The position numbers and the translations under genes are program-made. A stretch of DNA of 64,000 nucleotides, taken from Cellulomonas fimi (GTDB taxonomy: Bacteria; Actinomycetota; Actinomycetes; Actinomycetales; Cellulomonadaceae). The notes beneath the pieces are model-generated. The model was not told the DNA's origin. It searched no databases and was given only the letters and a program-made list of their open reading frames with translations. The stretch lies in contig NZ_JABCJJ010000004.1 of the NCBI RefSeq assembly GCF_012952065.1, positions 1 to 64,000 on the forward strand, written 5' to 3'. The number at the start of each line of letters is the position of its first letter. Position 1 is the first letter of the stretch. Positions 26,101 through 34,596 of this stretch are shown here, piece by piece.

Positions 26101-27210
26101 TCAAGCCTGCCGGTCGACGGCGGCGTGCCCCAGCGTCGCCAGCATCGACGCTCCGGGTTCGTGCAGGCGGGCGGCCTCGAGCGCGCTGAAGCCCTCGTCG
26201 GCGAGCTCGCCGATGAGTCCCTCGACGTCGCGCTCGGCGCCGGTGTCGCGGATGAGCGCCGCGAGCGCCGCGACGTCGTCGTCCGCGAGGTCGCGCACGC
26301 CCAACCGCGAGCTCAGGAGGCGTCGCTGCTCCTCGTCGCCCGCAGCCATGGCGCGCGCCACCAGGACCGTGCGCTTTCCCTCGCGCAGGTCGTCCCCGGT
26401 CGGCTTGCCGGTGGCGCTCGGGTCGCCGAACACCCCGAGCAGGTCGTCCCGCAGCTGGAACGCCTCACCGAGCGGGAGGCCGAAGGCCGCGCAGCGACTG
26501 CGCGCCGCCGCGTCGGCGCCGGTCAGGGCGGCGCCGAGCACGATCGGATGCTCGACGCTGTAGCGCGCCGACTTGGCGCGGATCACCTCGCGGGCGCGTG
26601 ACTCGTCGACGGCAGGATCCTGGCCCCAGGGCAGCGCCTGCGCGAGCACGTCGAGGTACTGGCCGACCGTGACCTCGGTGCGCATGAGGTCGAACACGTC
26701 GCGCGCGGCGGCGGCCGCTCCCGCGGGGAACGCCGGCATAGCGCGCTGGAACTCCGCGTCGCTCGCGACGAGCGCGAGGTCCCCCAGCAGGATGGCGGCG
26801 GAGTCGCCGAACCGGCGCCCCTCACCGTTCCACCGCGAGCGGCCGTGGAGGTCGGCGAACGACCGGTGCGCCGCGGGGTGGCCCCGGCGCGTGTCGGAGT
26901 CGTCCATCACGTCGTCGTGGAACAGGGCGGCTGCCTGGAAGAGCTCGAGCGCAGCCCCGACCCGCAGCACGGCCTCGGTCGCCGGGGCATCGGGGGCACC
27001 CCCGTGCGCGCGCCACGACCAGTAGCAGAACGCGGCGCGCAGGCGCTTCCCGCCGGAGAGCATCCGGTCGACCGCGTCCACCAGCGCCACGCTGTCCCGG
27101 CCCAGCCCTGCGAGCAGCGGGCGCTGCGCGTCCAGGTAGGCCGCGAGCACGGCGTCGACACGGGAGCGGACGTCCTCGACGTCGACAGGGCTGGCGTCGG
27201 GAGGAGTCAC
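26101..27210 (-). CDS. Polyprenyl diphosphate synthase (geranylgeranyl-type)
   Basis: This 369-residue all-helical prenyltransferase condenses isopentenyl diphosphate with allylic diphosphates. The first Asp-rich motif is HDDVMDDSDTRRG and the second is QLRDDLLGVFGD, with 'GGKRLRAAF' near the N-terminus. The position matches idsA2 (Rv2173) beside Rv2175c in mycobacteria. Chain length cannot be set reliably; a C15-C20 product is likely. A TAGGCT hexamer (27217-27222, minus strand) lies 6 nt before the GTG at 27210, indicating leaderless expression. It is convergent with the DNA-binding protein, 31 bp between stops. Confidence 0.93.
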   Translation of the reverse strand: MTPPDASPVDVEDVRSRVDAVLAAYLDAQRPLLAGLGRDSVALVDAVDRMLSGGKRLRAAFCYWSWRAHGGAPDAPATEAVLRVGAALELFQAAALFHDDVMDDSDTRRGHPAAHRSFADLHGRSRWNGEGRRFGDSAAILLGDLALVASDAEFQRAMPAFPAGAAAAARDVFDLMRTEVTVGQYLDVLAQALPWGQDPAVDESRAREVIRAKSARYSVEHPIVLGAALTGADAAARSRCAAFGLPLGEAFQLRDDLLGVFGDPSATGKPTGDDLREGKRTVLVARAMAAGDEEQRRLLSSRLGVRDLADDDVAALAALIRDTGAERDVEGLIGELADEGFSALEAARLHEPGASMLATLGHAAVDRQA

Positions 27211-27228
27211 CCTCGCAGCCTAGGCGGG

Positions 27229-27828
27229 TCAGGCCTCGCCGCGCAGACGTCCCCCGAGTGTGACAGTCCGCACGCCGTCGCGGTCGAGCACACCGATGAC
27301 GAGCAGCTCGTCCCCGCCGGACCGGGTGAACGTGGTCTGGGCGGCGAGGACGGCGTCGGGCGGGTTCTGGTCCGACTCGGTGAACCCGGCCCTCGTCAGG
27401 CTCTGGCGGTACATGTCCACCACCTCCGATGCCGCGAGCGTCGTGCGCAGGTTCAGACTGACCTGGTACGCCCCCGAGTCGCCGATGGGCTCGACGGCCG
27501 AGACCAGCACCTCCGCGCCCTCGGGCACCGGGAGCAGGTCCGCCGGGAAGCCCGGCACGAGCCCGCCGACACGGGAGTTCGGATCTGTCTCGTGCTCGAG
27601 CAGCGGGGTCGGGGTGGTGCCTGCTTCGGGGGTCCCGCCCGAGGGGTCCTCGGGCGCCGGCACCTCGGGTCCAGGCGAGGCCGACGCCGACGTGTCGCCG
27701 GCACCCACGTCGCCCGCGAACGGCCCGAGCCCGCACCCCGCGAGCAGCGCCAGGAGGACGAGGGTGAGCAGGGCGGGACGCACGGCAGCGCGGGGCGCGC
27801 GGCGACCGGCGCGCCCCTCGAGAGTCAT
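27229..27828 (-). CDS. Lipoprotein of unknown function
   Basis: This 199-residue protein has a basic N-region, a hydrophobic helix and a lipobox (LLAGC, about 28-32), followed by a Pro/Gly/Thr-rich linker and a folded C-terminal half. The middle region (VSLNLRTTLAASEVVDMYRQSL) resembles small mixed alpha/beta sensor-like domains, but no family is assigned. TACGGT (27835-27840, minus strand) lies 6 nt before the ATG at 27828, so the mRNA is probably leaderless. It ends 18 bp before the prenyl synthase start on the same strand. Confidence 0.75.
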   Translation of the reverse strand: MTLEGRAGRRAPRAAVRPALLTLVLLALLAGCGLGPFAGDVGAGDTSASASPGPEVPAPEDPSGGTPEAGTTPTPLLEHETDPNSRVGGLVPGFPADLLPVPEGAEVLVSAVEPIGDSGAYQVSLNLRTTLAASEVVDMYRQSLTRAGFTESDQNPPDAVLAAQTTFTRSGGDELLVIGVLDRDGVRTVTLGGRLRGEA

Positions 27829-27971
27829 CTGCTCACCGTATCCGGGGGCGGTCGCGCAGGTCGCCGGCAGGCCAGCTTCTCACCCGACCACATCACCGGC
27901 TGACGGCGGTGGACCCACACCGCCGACCGAGGCATCGGTGCGAGCCGGCACCGGTGCGGTGCCATCGGCGC

Positions 27972-29126
27972 ATGGACACCACGACGATCCGGGTCCGCGA
28001 GCCCCGTGAGCTGCTCGCCCTTCTGCCGTACCAGCTCGGTTTCCAGCCGAGGGAGAGCGCGGTGGCCGTCTCCCTGCGGCCACCGCGGGGCCGCGTCGGT
28101 CTCGTCGCGCGGGTCGACCTCCCGGACCTCGCCGACCGGAGCCAGGGCCCCCAGCTGGCGCGCGGTCTCGTGTCGCACCTGGTGTCCGACGGCGCGCGGC
28201 GGGGCGTCCTCGTGCTGTACACGGACATCCCCGCCGATCGGCGCGCGGTCGCGCGGGGGGCGAGCACGACGGCGGCGCTCACCCGAGCGGCGGCCGACCA
28301 CATGCGCGACGCCGCGGAGCCCTTCCTCGAGGAGATGTCGGTCTGGGTGGTCGGCCCCACCGGGTACCTGTCTCTCGACTGCGACGACCCCAGCTGCTGC
28401 CCGGAGGGCGGCCGCCCGCTGAGCGACCTGCAGAGCAGCGAGGTGGGAGCCCACATGGTCCTCGCCGGAGCCCTGGTCGCCGACTCGCGCGAGGATCTCG
28501 CGCGAGTCGCACCCGCGCCGTCCGCGGCGCGTCGGAACGCCGCACGGGCCGCGGACCGGTGGGCAGCGCGCGGAGCAGCCGCCGTGCTGGTCGGTCCCGA
28601 GGCCGCGCTCCGGTGGCAGCAGGACGGGCTCGCGCTCTGGCGTGCCGCCACGGAACGGCGCCACGCCGGGCACGCCCCGCTGCCGCCCGCCGAGGCCGGG
28701 CGGCTCGAGGCGGCCCTCGCGGACGTCCGCGTCCGGGACGCCGTCCTGCTGGCGCTCGTGCAGGGCACCGGGGACCTTGCCGAGCGCGCGCTCGCCGAAC
28801 CGACCGCTGTCCGGGACGTGGTGACCGGGACGTCGGATGCGCTCGGGGCGATCGTCGATCCTCGTCGCGGGATCCGCCCCGACGAATCGCTCGTGGCGAG
28901 CGGGTCCGGCGTCCTGGAGGAGGTGGTCGCGCACGCGCGGTCCGAGCGCGGCGCGCCCGCCCTGACGCTGCTGGCCCTGCTCGCGTGGTGGCAGGGAGAC
29001 GGTCCTCGAGCCGGTGTGCTCCTCGACCAGGCGTTCAGCGCGGACGCGTCCTACCGGCTGGCGCACCTGCTCGGGGACGCACTGGCGTCCGGACTCGCGC
29101 CCGGCTGGGTGAGGCGCAGCCGCTGA
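27972..29126 (+). CDS. DUF4192 domain protein
   Basis: This 384-residue protein of the actinobacterial DUF4192 family begins with the characteristic 'REPRELLALLPYQLGFQP' segment and 'SAVAVSLRPPRGRVGLVARVDLP'. No membrane segment or catalytic motif is recognised. The ATG at 27972 is chosen because family similarity begins there; an upstream in-frame start at 27909 adds unrelated Arg/His/Pro-rich sequence. It lies upstream of the universal stress protein and sigA on the same strand, but with its own spacing. The function is unknown. Confidence 0.8.
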   Translation: MDTTTIRVREPRELLALLPYQLGFQPRESAVAVSLRPPRGRVGLVARVDLPDLADRSQGPQLARGLVSHLVSDGARRGVLVLYTDIPADRRAVARGASTTAALTRAAADHMRDAAEPFLEEMSVWVVGPTGYLSLDCDDPSCCPEGGRPLSDLQSSEVGAHMVLAGALVADSREDLARVAPAPSAARRNAARAADRWAARGAAAVLVGPEAALRWQQDGLALWRAATERRHAGHAPLPPAEAGRLEAALADVRVRDAVLLALVQGTGDLAERALAEPTAVRDVVTGTSDALGAIVDPRRGIRPDESLVASGSGVLEEVVAHARSERGAPALTLLALLAWWQGDGPRAGVLLDQAFSADASYRLAHLLGDALASGLAPGWVRRSR

Positions 29127-29222
29127 GCCGCGCCGGTGCCGCCGGTCTCCTCTCCTCGGAGGCTCCTCGGGTACGGTCGACGGACGGTCTGCCGTCGGTC
29201 ACCCCGCCTGCAAGGAGGCGCC

Positions 29223-29624
29223 ATGAGCATCGTCGTCGGCTATCTCCCGACCGTCGAGGGGCGGACCGCGCTGGAAGCGGCGACAGCGGAGGCCGAGAAG
29301 CGCGGCACGCGGCTCGTCGTGGTGACCGTCCACCGCACGAGCGCGTCGGACGGCGACGAGCGGCTGGCGGAGGAGCGGGCCCTCGACGCCGTCCGGCAGG
29401 ACCTGGCAAAACGTGGCGTCCCGCACGAGGTCCGGCTCGTCGGACGCACGGGCGACGTCGCCGACGACCTCCTGGCCGCGGCGGAGAACACGGGGGCAGA
29501 GCTGATCGTCATCGGGCTGCGGCGCCGGAGCCCCGTCGGGAAGCTCATCCTCGGCGCCAACGCGCAGCGGATCCTGCTCGACGCACCGTGCCCCGTGCTG
29601 GCGGTCAAGCCCGCGCGGGAATGA
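29223..29624 (+). CDS. Universal stress protein family
   Basis: This single-domain 133-residue UspA-fold protein carries the ATP-binding-type signature G-x2-R..G-x9-G(S/N) as '[21 protein letters not shown]'. The family binds nucleotides and responds to starvation or energy stress. The ATG at 29223 follows a strong AAGGAGG. A terminator hairpin (29689-29713) closes it before the sigA promoter. No partner gene is evident. Confidence 0.9.
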   Translation: MSIVVGYLPTVEGRTALEAATAEAEKRGTRLVVVTVHRTSASDGDERLAEERALDAVRQDLAKRGVPHEVRLVGRTGDVADDLLAAAENTGAELIVIGLRRRSPVGKLILGANAQRILLDAPCPVLAVKPARE

Positions 29625-29688
29625 TGGCCTGCCCCCGGTCGTTGGACTCGTTCGTCGGCCACCCGGAGCCCCACGGAGGCTGACATCC

Positions 29689-29713
29689 GCAGGGGCCTCG
29701 ACGCGGCCCCTGC
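29689..29713 (+). terminator. Terminator before sigA
   Basis: A 9-bp perfect stem (GCAGGGGCC, 29689-29697 with 29705-29713) has a 7-nt loop. It ends the universal stress protein transcript and sits directly upstream of the sigA -10 element. Confidence 0.6.
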
Positions 29714-29716
29714 CGG

Positions 29717-29722
29717 TACAAT
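29717..29722 (+). promoter_or_regulatory. -10 hexamer of sigA
   Basis: TACAAT is close to the TATAAT consensus. It predicts a start near 29729 and a leader of about 47 nt. The expected -35 position falls inside the preceding terminator stem and has no good match. Confidence 0.55.
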
Positions 29723-29775
29723 ATGCAGGTACCCCGGGCCTCGACTCCGGGCCAGACGCTGCCGAAAGGTCGTTC

Positions 29776-31407
29776 GTGTCGTCCCTCCCCACAAGTTCTG
29801 CACTTCCGCGCGAGTTCGGCCATGCCGCACTCCAGGACCTCGTCATGCACGGGCGCACGCACGGCACGGTGGACGCGGATGTCTTCCGCGCCGCGTGCGA
29901 GTCCGCCGGGATCACCGACGCGAAGCGGCTGAAGGCCGTCCACCGCGCCCTGTCCTCGGCAGGGATCACGGTCGCCGAGCCCGCCGAGGAGGCGCGGGTG
30001 GTCGGCAAGGCGAAGGTCGCCGCTGCGACGACGACGGCGCGCAAGAGCGCCAAGGCCACGGTCGCGGAGCCGGCCGAGGCGGCCACGAAGGCGCCGACGA
30101 CGAAGAAGGCCCCCGCCTCGGGCGCCGCCACGGACGTGGACGGTGCGGATGACGGGCCGGATGCAACCGAGGCCGCGACGCCGACCCGCAGGACGGCGGC
30201 GAAGAAGGCGCCCGCGAAGACAGCGGCGACGAAGACGACGGCCGCGAAGACGACGGCCGCGAAGACGACGGCCGCGAAGCCGACGGCGACCAAGGCTCCT
30301 GTGGAGGTTGCAGGCACCACGAGCGCCGCTGGCGAGCCGGACGCGGACACCGAGCCGGCCGACGTCGAGGTCACGGGCGACGCCCCGGTCGAGGACGGCG
30401 ACGTCGTGGTCAAGGAGGACGAGGCCGAGGACACCGGCTTCACGTACTCCGACGCCGACGATGACGACGCGCCCGCCCAGCAGGTCGTGACGGCCGGCGC
30501 CACCGCGGACCCGGTCAAGGACTACCTCAAGCAGATCGGCAAGGTCGCGCTCCTCAACGCCGAGCAGGAGGTCGACCTCGCGAAGCGCATCGAGGCCGGC
30601 CTCTTCGCCGAGGAGCGGCTGAACTCCGGGATCAAGCTCGAGTCGAAGGTGCGCCGGGAGTTCGAGTGGATCGCGGCGGACGGTCGTCGTGCCAAGAACC
30701 ACCTGCTCGAGGCCAACCTCCGCTTGGTCGTGTCGCTCGCGAAGCGCTACACGGGTCGCGGCATGCTGTTCCTCGACCTGATCCAGGAGGGGAACCTCGG
30801 CCTGATCCGCGCGGTCGAGAAGTTCGACTACACCAAGGGCTACAAGTTCTCGACGTATGCCACGTGGTGGATCCGGCAGGCGATCACCCGCGCGATGGCG
30901 GACCAGGCGCGGACCATCCGCATCCCCGTGCACATGGTCGAGGTCATCAACAAGCTCGCGCGCGTGCAGCGGCAGATGCTCCAGGACCTGGGACGCGAGC
31001 CGACGCCGGAGGAGCTCGCCAAGGAGCTCGACATGACGCCCGAGAAGGTCGTCGAGGTCCAGAAGTACGGTCGGGAGCCCATCTCGCTGCACACGCCGCT
31101 GGGCGAGGACGGCGACAGCGAGTTCGGTGACCTGATCGAGGACTCCGAGGCCGTGGTCCCCGCCGACGCGGTGAGCTTCACACTCCTCCAGGAGCAGCTG
31201 CACCAGGTGCTCGACACGCTCTCGGAGCGCGAGGCAGGTGTCGTCTCGATGCGCTTCGGCCTGACCGACGGGCAGCCCAAGACGCTCGACGAGATCGGCA
31301 AGGTCTACGGGGTCACGCGCGAGCGGATCCGGCAGATCGAGTCCAAGACGATGTCGAAGCTGCGGCACCCGAGCCGCTCGCAGGTGCTGCGCGACTACCT
31401 GGACTGA
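29776..31407 (+). CDS. sigA: Primary RNA polymerase sigma factor (SigA/HrdB type)
   Basis: This is the principal sigma factor that directs RNA polymerase to housekeeping promoters. The 543-residue protein has a long N-terminal extension (about 1-235) rich in Ala/Lys/Thr with KTTAA-type repeats and an acidic stretch. Conserved regions 1.2 ([16 protein letters not shown]), 2 ([23 protein letters not shown]), 3 and 4 ([20 protein letters not shown]) follow. The GTG at 29776 is preceded by AAAGG. The gene matches Rv2703, and suhB, DUF4193 and dut relatives follow farther right as in mycobacteria. A hairpin terminator follows at 31430-31457. Confidence 0.97.
   Translation: MSSLPTSSALPREFGHAALQDLVMHGRTHGTVDADVFRAACESAGITDAKRLKAVHRALSSAGITVAEPAEEARVVGKAKVAAATTTARKSAKATVAEPAEAATKAPTTKKAPASGAATDVDGADDGPDATEAATPTRRTAAKKAPAKTAATKTTAAKTTAAKTTAAKPTATKAPVEVAGTTSAAGEPDADTEPADVEVTGDAPVEDGDVVVKEDEAEDTGFTYSDADDDDAPAQQVVTAGATADPVKDYLKQIGKVALLNAEQEVDLAKRIEAGLFAEERLNSGIKLESKVRREFEWIAADGRRAKNHLLEANLRLVVSLAKRYTGRGMLFLDLIQEGNLGLIRAVEKFDYTKGYKFSTYATWWIRQAITRAMADQARTIRIPVHMVEVINKLARVQRQMLQDLGREPTPEELAKELDMTPEKVVEVQKYGREPISLHTPLGEDGDSEFGDLIEDSEAVVPADAVSFTLLQEQLHQVLDTLSEREAGVVSMRFGLTDGQPKTLDEIGKVYGVTRERIRQIESKTMSKLRHPSRSQVLRDYLD
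30231..30290 (+). repeat. 15-bp tandem repeat in the sigA N-terminal extension
   Basis: Three perfect copies of a 15-bp unit (GAAGACGACGGCCGC at 30231-30275) and a degenerate fourth encode the K-T-T-A-A repeat. The number of units could vary between strains. Confidence 0.85.
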
Positions 31408-31429
31408 TCCGCTCGGTCTCGAGCATCAA

Positions 31430-31457
31430 GGGCCCGGACGCTCATGCGTCCGGGCCC
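31430..31457 (+). terminator. Terminator of sigA
   Basis: An 11-bp perfect stem (GGGCCCGGACG, 31430-31440 with 31447-31457) with a 6-nt loop lies 23 nt past the sigA stop. Confidence 0.8.
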
Positions 31458-31544
31458 TCGTGCGTACGCCCACCCGGATGGGCCGAACGGGGCATTCTCT
31501 GCGGAACTGCTCACACATCCGCGGGAGCTGGGGTACGTTCTGTC

Positions 31545-31622
31545 CGGTCAGCGAGAAGGGCAAACCCGTCGTGAGGCGGGGACGCAAAGCCACGGGACCC
31601 TGCGGGGTCAGCCGGGACACCG
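31545..31622 (+). promoter_or_regulatory. Cyclic-di-GMP-I (GEMM-I) riboswitch
   Basis: The element contains the hallmark GGCAAACC and GGGACGCAAAGCCAC segments of the GEMM-I class. P1 pairs CGGT (31545-31548) with ACCG (31619-31622). A 6-bp stem (31565-31570 with 31575-31580) carries a GTGA GNRA tetraloop, and a second stem (GACCC 31596-31600 with GGGTC 31605-31609) is followed by AGCCGGG, the tetraloop-receptor side. The base equivalent to Vibrio Vc2 G20 (31559) is G, which favours c-di-GMP over cyclic AMP-GMP. It ends 16 nt before the start codon of a 62-residue ORF, so it could control translation by masking the GGGAG site (31629-31633). No terminator lies between aptamer and ORF. Confidence 0.85.
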
Positions 31623-31638
31623 AAAGACGGGAGCGATC

Positions 31639-31827
31639 ATGACGGACTTCACGGGTACCCCCGACAGCGGTGCCGGCGCCCACAGCGAGACGCTCCGGGG
31701 CGACGCACCCGCGACCGGTCCGGCTCGCCCGCTGACCGGCTCCTCCCTGGAGGCACTCGTCCGTCGGCAGAACGGCGTGCTCGGCGCGGACCGCCGCCTG
31801 TCGTTCGTGCCGGCGCAGATCCGCTGA
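31639..31827 (+). CDS. Small protein under the c-di-GMP riboswitch, function unknown
   Basis: This 62-residue protein is soluble and has no signal peptide or membrane helix. The first half is Gly/Ala/Thr/Pro-rich and likely disordered; the C-terminal part (SSLEALVRRQNGVLGADRR, about 35-53) looks helical and basic. The ATG at 31639 follows GGGAG. It is the only gene between the riboswitch and the strong terminator at 31917-31963, so the aptamer's regulatory output falls on this ORF. No family is recognised. It could be a small regulator or a leader peptide; the sequence does not decide. Confidence 0.65.
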   Translation: MTDFTGTPDSGAGAHSETLRGDAPATGPARPLTGSSLEALVRRQNGVLGADRRLSFVPAQIR

Positions 31828-31916
31828 CGCGAGCCATCACCCCGGGTGCCGCCTCGGGTGTCCGGTGAGAGGCCAGCACCGGGGAGCGTGACCCCGGGGC
31901 CCCACCCACGAGCGCA

Positions 31917-31963
31917 CGACGAAGGACCCCTCCCGGTGATGTTGCGGGAGGGGCCCTTCGTCG
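31917..31963. terminator. Strong terminator between the riboswitch ORF and the DUF7455 gene
   Basis: A 19-bp stem with one mismatch (31917-31935 with 31945-31963; left arm begins CGACGAAGG) encloses a 9-nt loop. It lies 89 nt past the 62-residue ORF and 45 nt past the DUF7455 stop, so it probably works in both directions. Confidence 0.8.
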
Positions 31964-32007
31964 GGTCGCGAGCCGTCGATGGCGGGCGGTCGAGGCCGCC
32001 CGCCGCA

Positions 32008-32229
32008 TCAGCGAGCCGAGGCGGCGCCCGCGCCGTGCTCCGCGAGGAGCCTGTCGGTCTCGTCGTGCACGTGAGTCGCCAGCTCGGAGAACTTCGGAGC
32101 GTGCTCACGGGCGTGGTGGGCACAGAAGAGGAGCTCGCCGCTCGGCATCAGCACCCGCACATAGGCCTGGGCGCCGCAGCGGTCGCAGCGGTCGGCCACG
32201 GTCAGCGGTTCAGTCGTCGTCGCGTTCAC
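32008..32229 (-). CDS. DUF7455-type small zinc-finger-like protein
   Basis: This 73-residue actinobacterial protein has 'RCDRCGAQAYVRV' and a downstream 'FCAHHARE', giving a C-x2-C...C-x2-H pattern suited to a zinc site. Similar proteins lie near sigA in many actinobacteria; the function is unknown. GTG 32229 is preferred because TTACAT (32236-32241, minus strand) lies 6 nt upstream, giving a leaderless mRNA. A GTG at 32235 abuts the hexamer and is unlikely to be used. Confidence 0.8.
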   Translation of the reverse strand: MNATTTEPLTVADRCDRCGAQAYVRVLMPSGELLFCAHHAREHAPKFSELATHVHDETDRLLAEHGAGAASAR

Positions 32230-32384
32230 AATCACATGTAACCATCAGGGCGCAGATCCCATGCCGCCGGACGGGTGGGGTTCGCTACCCGCGAAGTCCG
32301 GTGACCCGGACTTTCCGCGCACTTCGTCGCGAGACCGGCATGGCAGCGGCGCCCTGCGGTCACCAGCGATTACGCTCGGCACTC

Positions 32385-34514
32385 GTGACGACAGTCTCCC
32401 CCCAGTCCAGCTACACCGCCCGGCACCTCTCGGTGCTCGAGGGGCTCGAGGCCGTCCGGAAGCGGCCCGGGATGTACATCGGGTCCACCGACTCGCGCGG
32501 GCTCATGCACTGCCTCTGGGAGATCATCGACAACGCGGTGGACGAGGCGCTCGCGGGGCACTGCGACGAGATCGAGGTCGTCCTGCACGCCGACTCGTCG
32601 GTCGAGGTGCACGACAACGGTCGCGGGATCCCGGTCGACATCGAGCCCAAGACGGGCCTGTCCGGCGTCGAGGTCGTCTTCACCAAGCTCCACGCCGGCG
32701 GCAAGTTCGGCGGCGGCTCCTACGGGGCGTCGGGCGGTCTCCACGGCGTCGGGGCGAGCGTCGTCAACGCGTTGTCCTCCCGGCTCGACGTCGAGGTCGA
32801 GCGGGGCGGCAAGGTCCACCGGATGACCTTCCACCGCGGTGAGCCGGGCGTGTTCACCGACCCGGTCTCGGGCCCGTCACCCGAGTCGCCGTTCACCCCG
32901 TTCATCTCCGGGTCCGAGCTCGCGGTCGCGGGCCGGGCGCCCAAGGCCCGCACCGGTACGCGCGTGCGCTACTGGGCCGACCGGCAGGTCTTCCCGGCCA
33001 CCGCGGTCTTCTCGTACGACGAGCTCGTGACGCGCGTGCGTCAGACGACCTTCCTCGTCCCCGGCCTGACGGTCACGGTCCGGGACGAGCGTCGGCTCCC
33101 GGGCACGCCGGGTGCGGACGGGCCGCACTCCGAGCGGTTCCAGCACTCGGGCGGCACGGTCGACTTCGTCGACTTCCTGGCTCCCGACGCGCCCGTCACC
33201 GGCACCTGGCACCTCACCGGGTCGGCGACCTTCGAGGAGACGGTCCCGGTGCTCGACGACAAGGGCCACCTCAGCCCGAAGGCGGTCACGCGCGAGTGCG
33301 AGGTCGACATCGCGCTGCGCTGGGGCGCGGGCTACGAGACCGAGGTCCAGACCTTCGTCAACATCATCGCGACGCCGAAGGGCGGCTCGCACCTCGCGGG
33401 GTTCGAGGCCGGTCTTCTCCGGACGCTCCGCAAGGCGGTCGAGACCAACGCCCGCCGCCTCAAGATCTCCAACCGCGGCGAGGCCGAGCGCATCGAGAAG
33501 GACGACGTGCTGGCGGGGCTCACCGCCGTGGTCACCGTCCGGCTGGCCGAGCCGCAGTTCGAGGGGCAGACCAAGGAGGTCCTCGGGACGGCACCGGTCC
33601 GCGCGATCGTCGCCAAGGTCGTGGACACCCAGCTCGGCGCCCTCCTGAGCTCGCCGAAGCGGGACCAGAAGACGCAGACCACGCTGCTGCTCGACAAGCT
33701 CGTCGCCGAGATGCGGGCGCGGCTCAGCGCACGCCACCAGAAGGAGATCTCCCGGCGGAAGAACGCCCTCGAGACGTCGTCGCTCCCCGCGAAGCTCGCG
33801 GACTGCCGGAGCGACGACGTCGACCGCAGCGAGCTGTTCATCGTCGAGGGCGACAGCGCCCTGGGGACCGCGAAGCTCGCCCGCAGCTCGGACTTCCAGG
33901 CGCTCCTGCCGATCCGCGGGAAGATCCTCAACGTCCAGAAGGCGTCCATCACGGACATGCTCAAAAACGCCGAGTGCGCCGCGATCATCCAGGTGATCGG
34001 TGCCGGCTCGGGCCGCTCGTTCGACCTGGGCGCGGCGCGCTACGGCAAGATCGTCCTGATGACCGACGCCGACGTCGACGGCGCGCACATCCGCACGCTG
34101 CTCCTCACGCTGTTCTTCCGGTACATGCGCCCGCTGGTCGACGCGGGGCGCGTGTACGCCGCCGTCCCGCCGCTGCACCGCATCGAGGTGATCGGCGCCG
34201 GCTCGCGCAAGAACGAGTACGTGTACACGTACTCGGAGTCCGAGCTGACCGCGACGCTCACGAAGCTCGAGCGCGCAGGCCGCCGCTACAAGGAGGACAT
34301 CCAGCGGTACAAGGGACTCGGCGAGATGGATGCCGACCAGCTGGCGGAGACGACCATGGACCCGCGGCACCGGACCCTGCGTCGCGTCACGATGAGGCAC
34401 GCCGAGGAGGCCGAGAAGGTCTTCGAGCTGCTCATGGGGAGCGACGTCGCGCCGCGCAAGGACTTCATCGTCGCGGGGGCGGTGGAGCTCGACCGCAGCC
34501 GCATCGACGCGTAG
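32385..34514 (+). CDS. parE: DNA topoisomerase IV subunit B
   Basis: This 709-residue GHKL-ATPase subunit of a type II topoisomerase decatenates daughter chromosomes and relaxes supercoils with ParC. Motifs include 'RKRPGMYIGST', 'EIIDNAVDEALAG', 'DNGRGIPVD', 'GGLHGVGASVVNALS', and the Toprim 'EGDSALGTAKLARS' with 'DADVDGAHIRTLLL'. It is assigned as ParE and not GyrB because it stands apart from recF and oriC genes and is near a parC paralogue. TACGCT (32371-32376) lies 8 nt before the GTG at 32385, indicating leaderless expression. Separation from parC by a GNAT gene on opposite strands means the two are not one operon. Confidence 0.92.
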   Translation: MTTVSPQSSYTARHLSVLEGLEAVRKRPGMYIGSTDSRGLMHCLWEIIDNAVDEALAGHCDEIEVVLHADSSVEVHDNGRGIPVDIEPKTGLSGVEVVFTKLHAGGKFGGGSYGASGGLHGVGASVVNALSSRLDVEVERGGKVHRMTFHRGEPGVFTDPVSGPSPESPFTPFISGSELAVAGRAPKARTGTRVRYWADRQVFPATAVFSYDELVTRVRQTTFLVPGLTVTVRDERRLPGTPGADGPHSERFQHSGGTVDFVDFLAPDAPVTGTWHLTGSATFEETVPVLDDKGHLSPKAVTRECEVDIALRWGAGYETEVQTFVNIIATPKGGSHLAGFEAGLLRTLRKAVETNARRLKISNRGEAERIEKDDVLAGLTAVVTVRLAEPQFEGQTKEVLGTAPVRAIVAKVVDTQLGALLSSPKRDQKTQTTLLLDKLVAEMRARLSARHQKEISRRKNALETSSLPAKLADCRSDDVDRSELFIVEGDSALGTAKLARSSDFQALLPIRGKILNVQKASITDMLKNAECAAIIQVIGAGSGRSFDLGAARYGKIVLMTDADVDGAHIRTLLLTLFFRYMRPLVDAGRVYAAVPPLHRIEVIGAGSRKNEYVYTYSESELTATLTKLERAGRRYKEDIQRYKGLGEMDADQLAETTMDPRHRTLRRVTMRHAEEAEKVFELLMGSDVAPRKDFIVAGAVELDRSRIDA

Positions 34515-34596
34515 CGGGTCGACGGAAGGTCCGCCGAGGGACGGAGCCCGCGAAAACAGGCTGCTCGCACTGCCGCTCGATGGCTACCGTGGCGCA

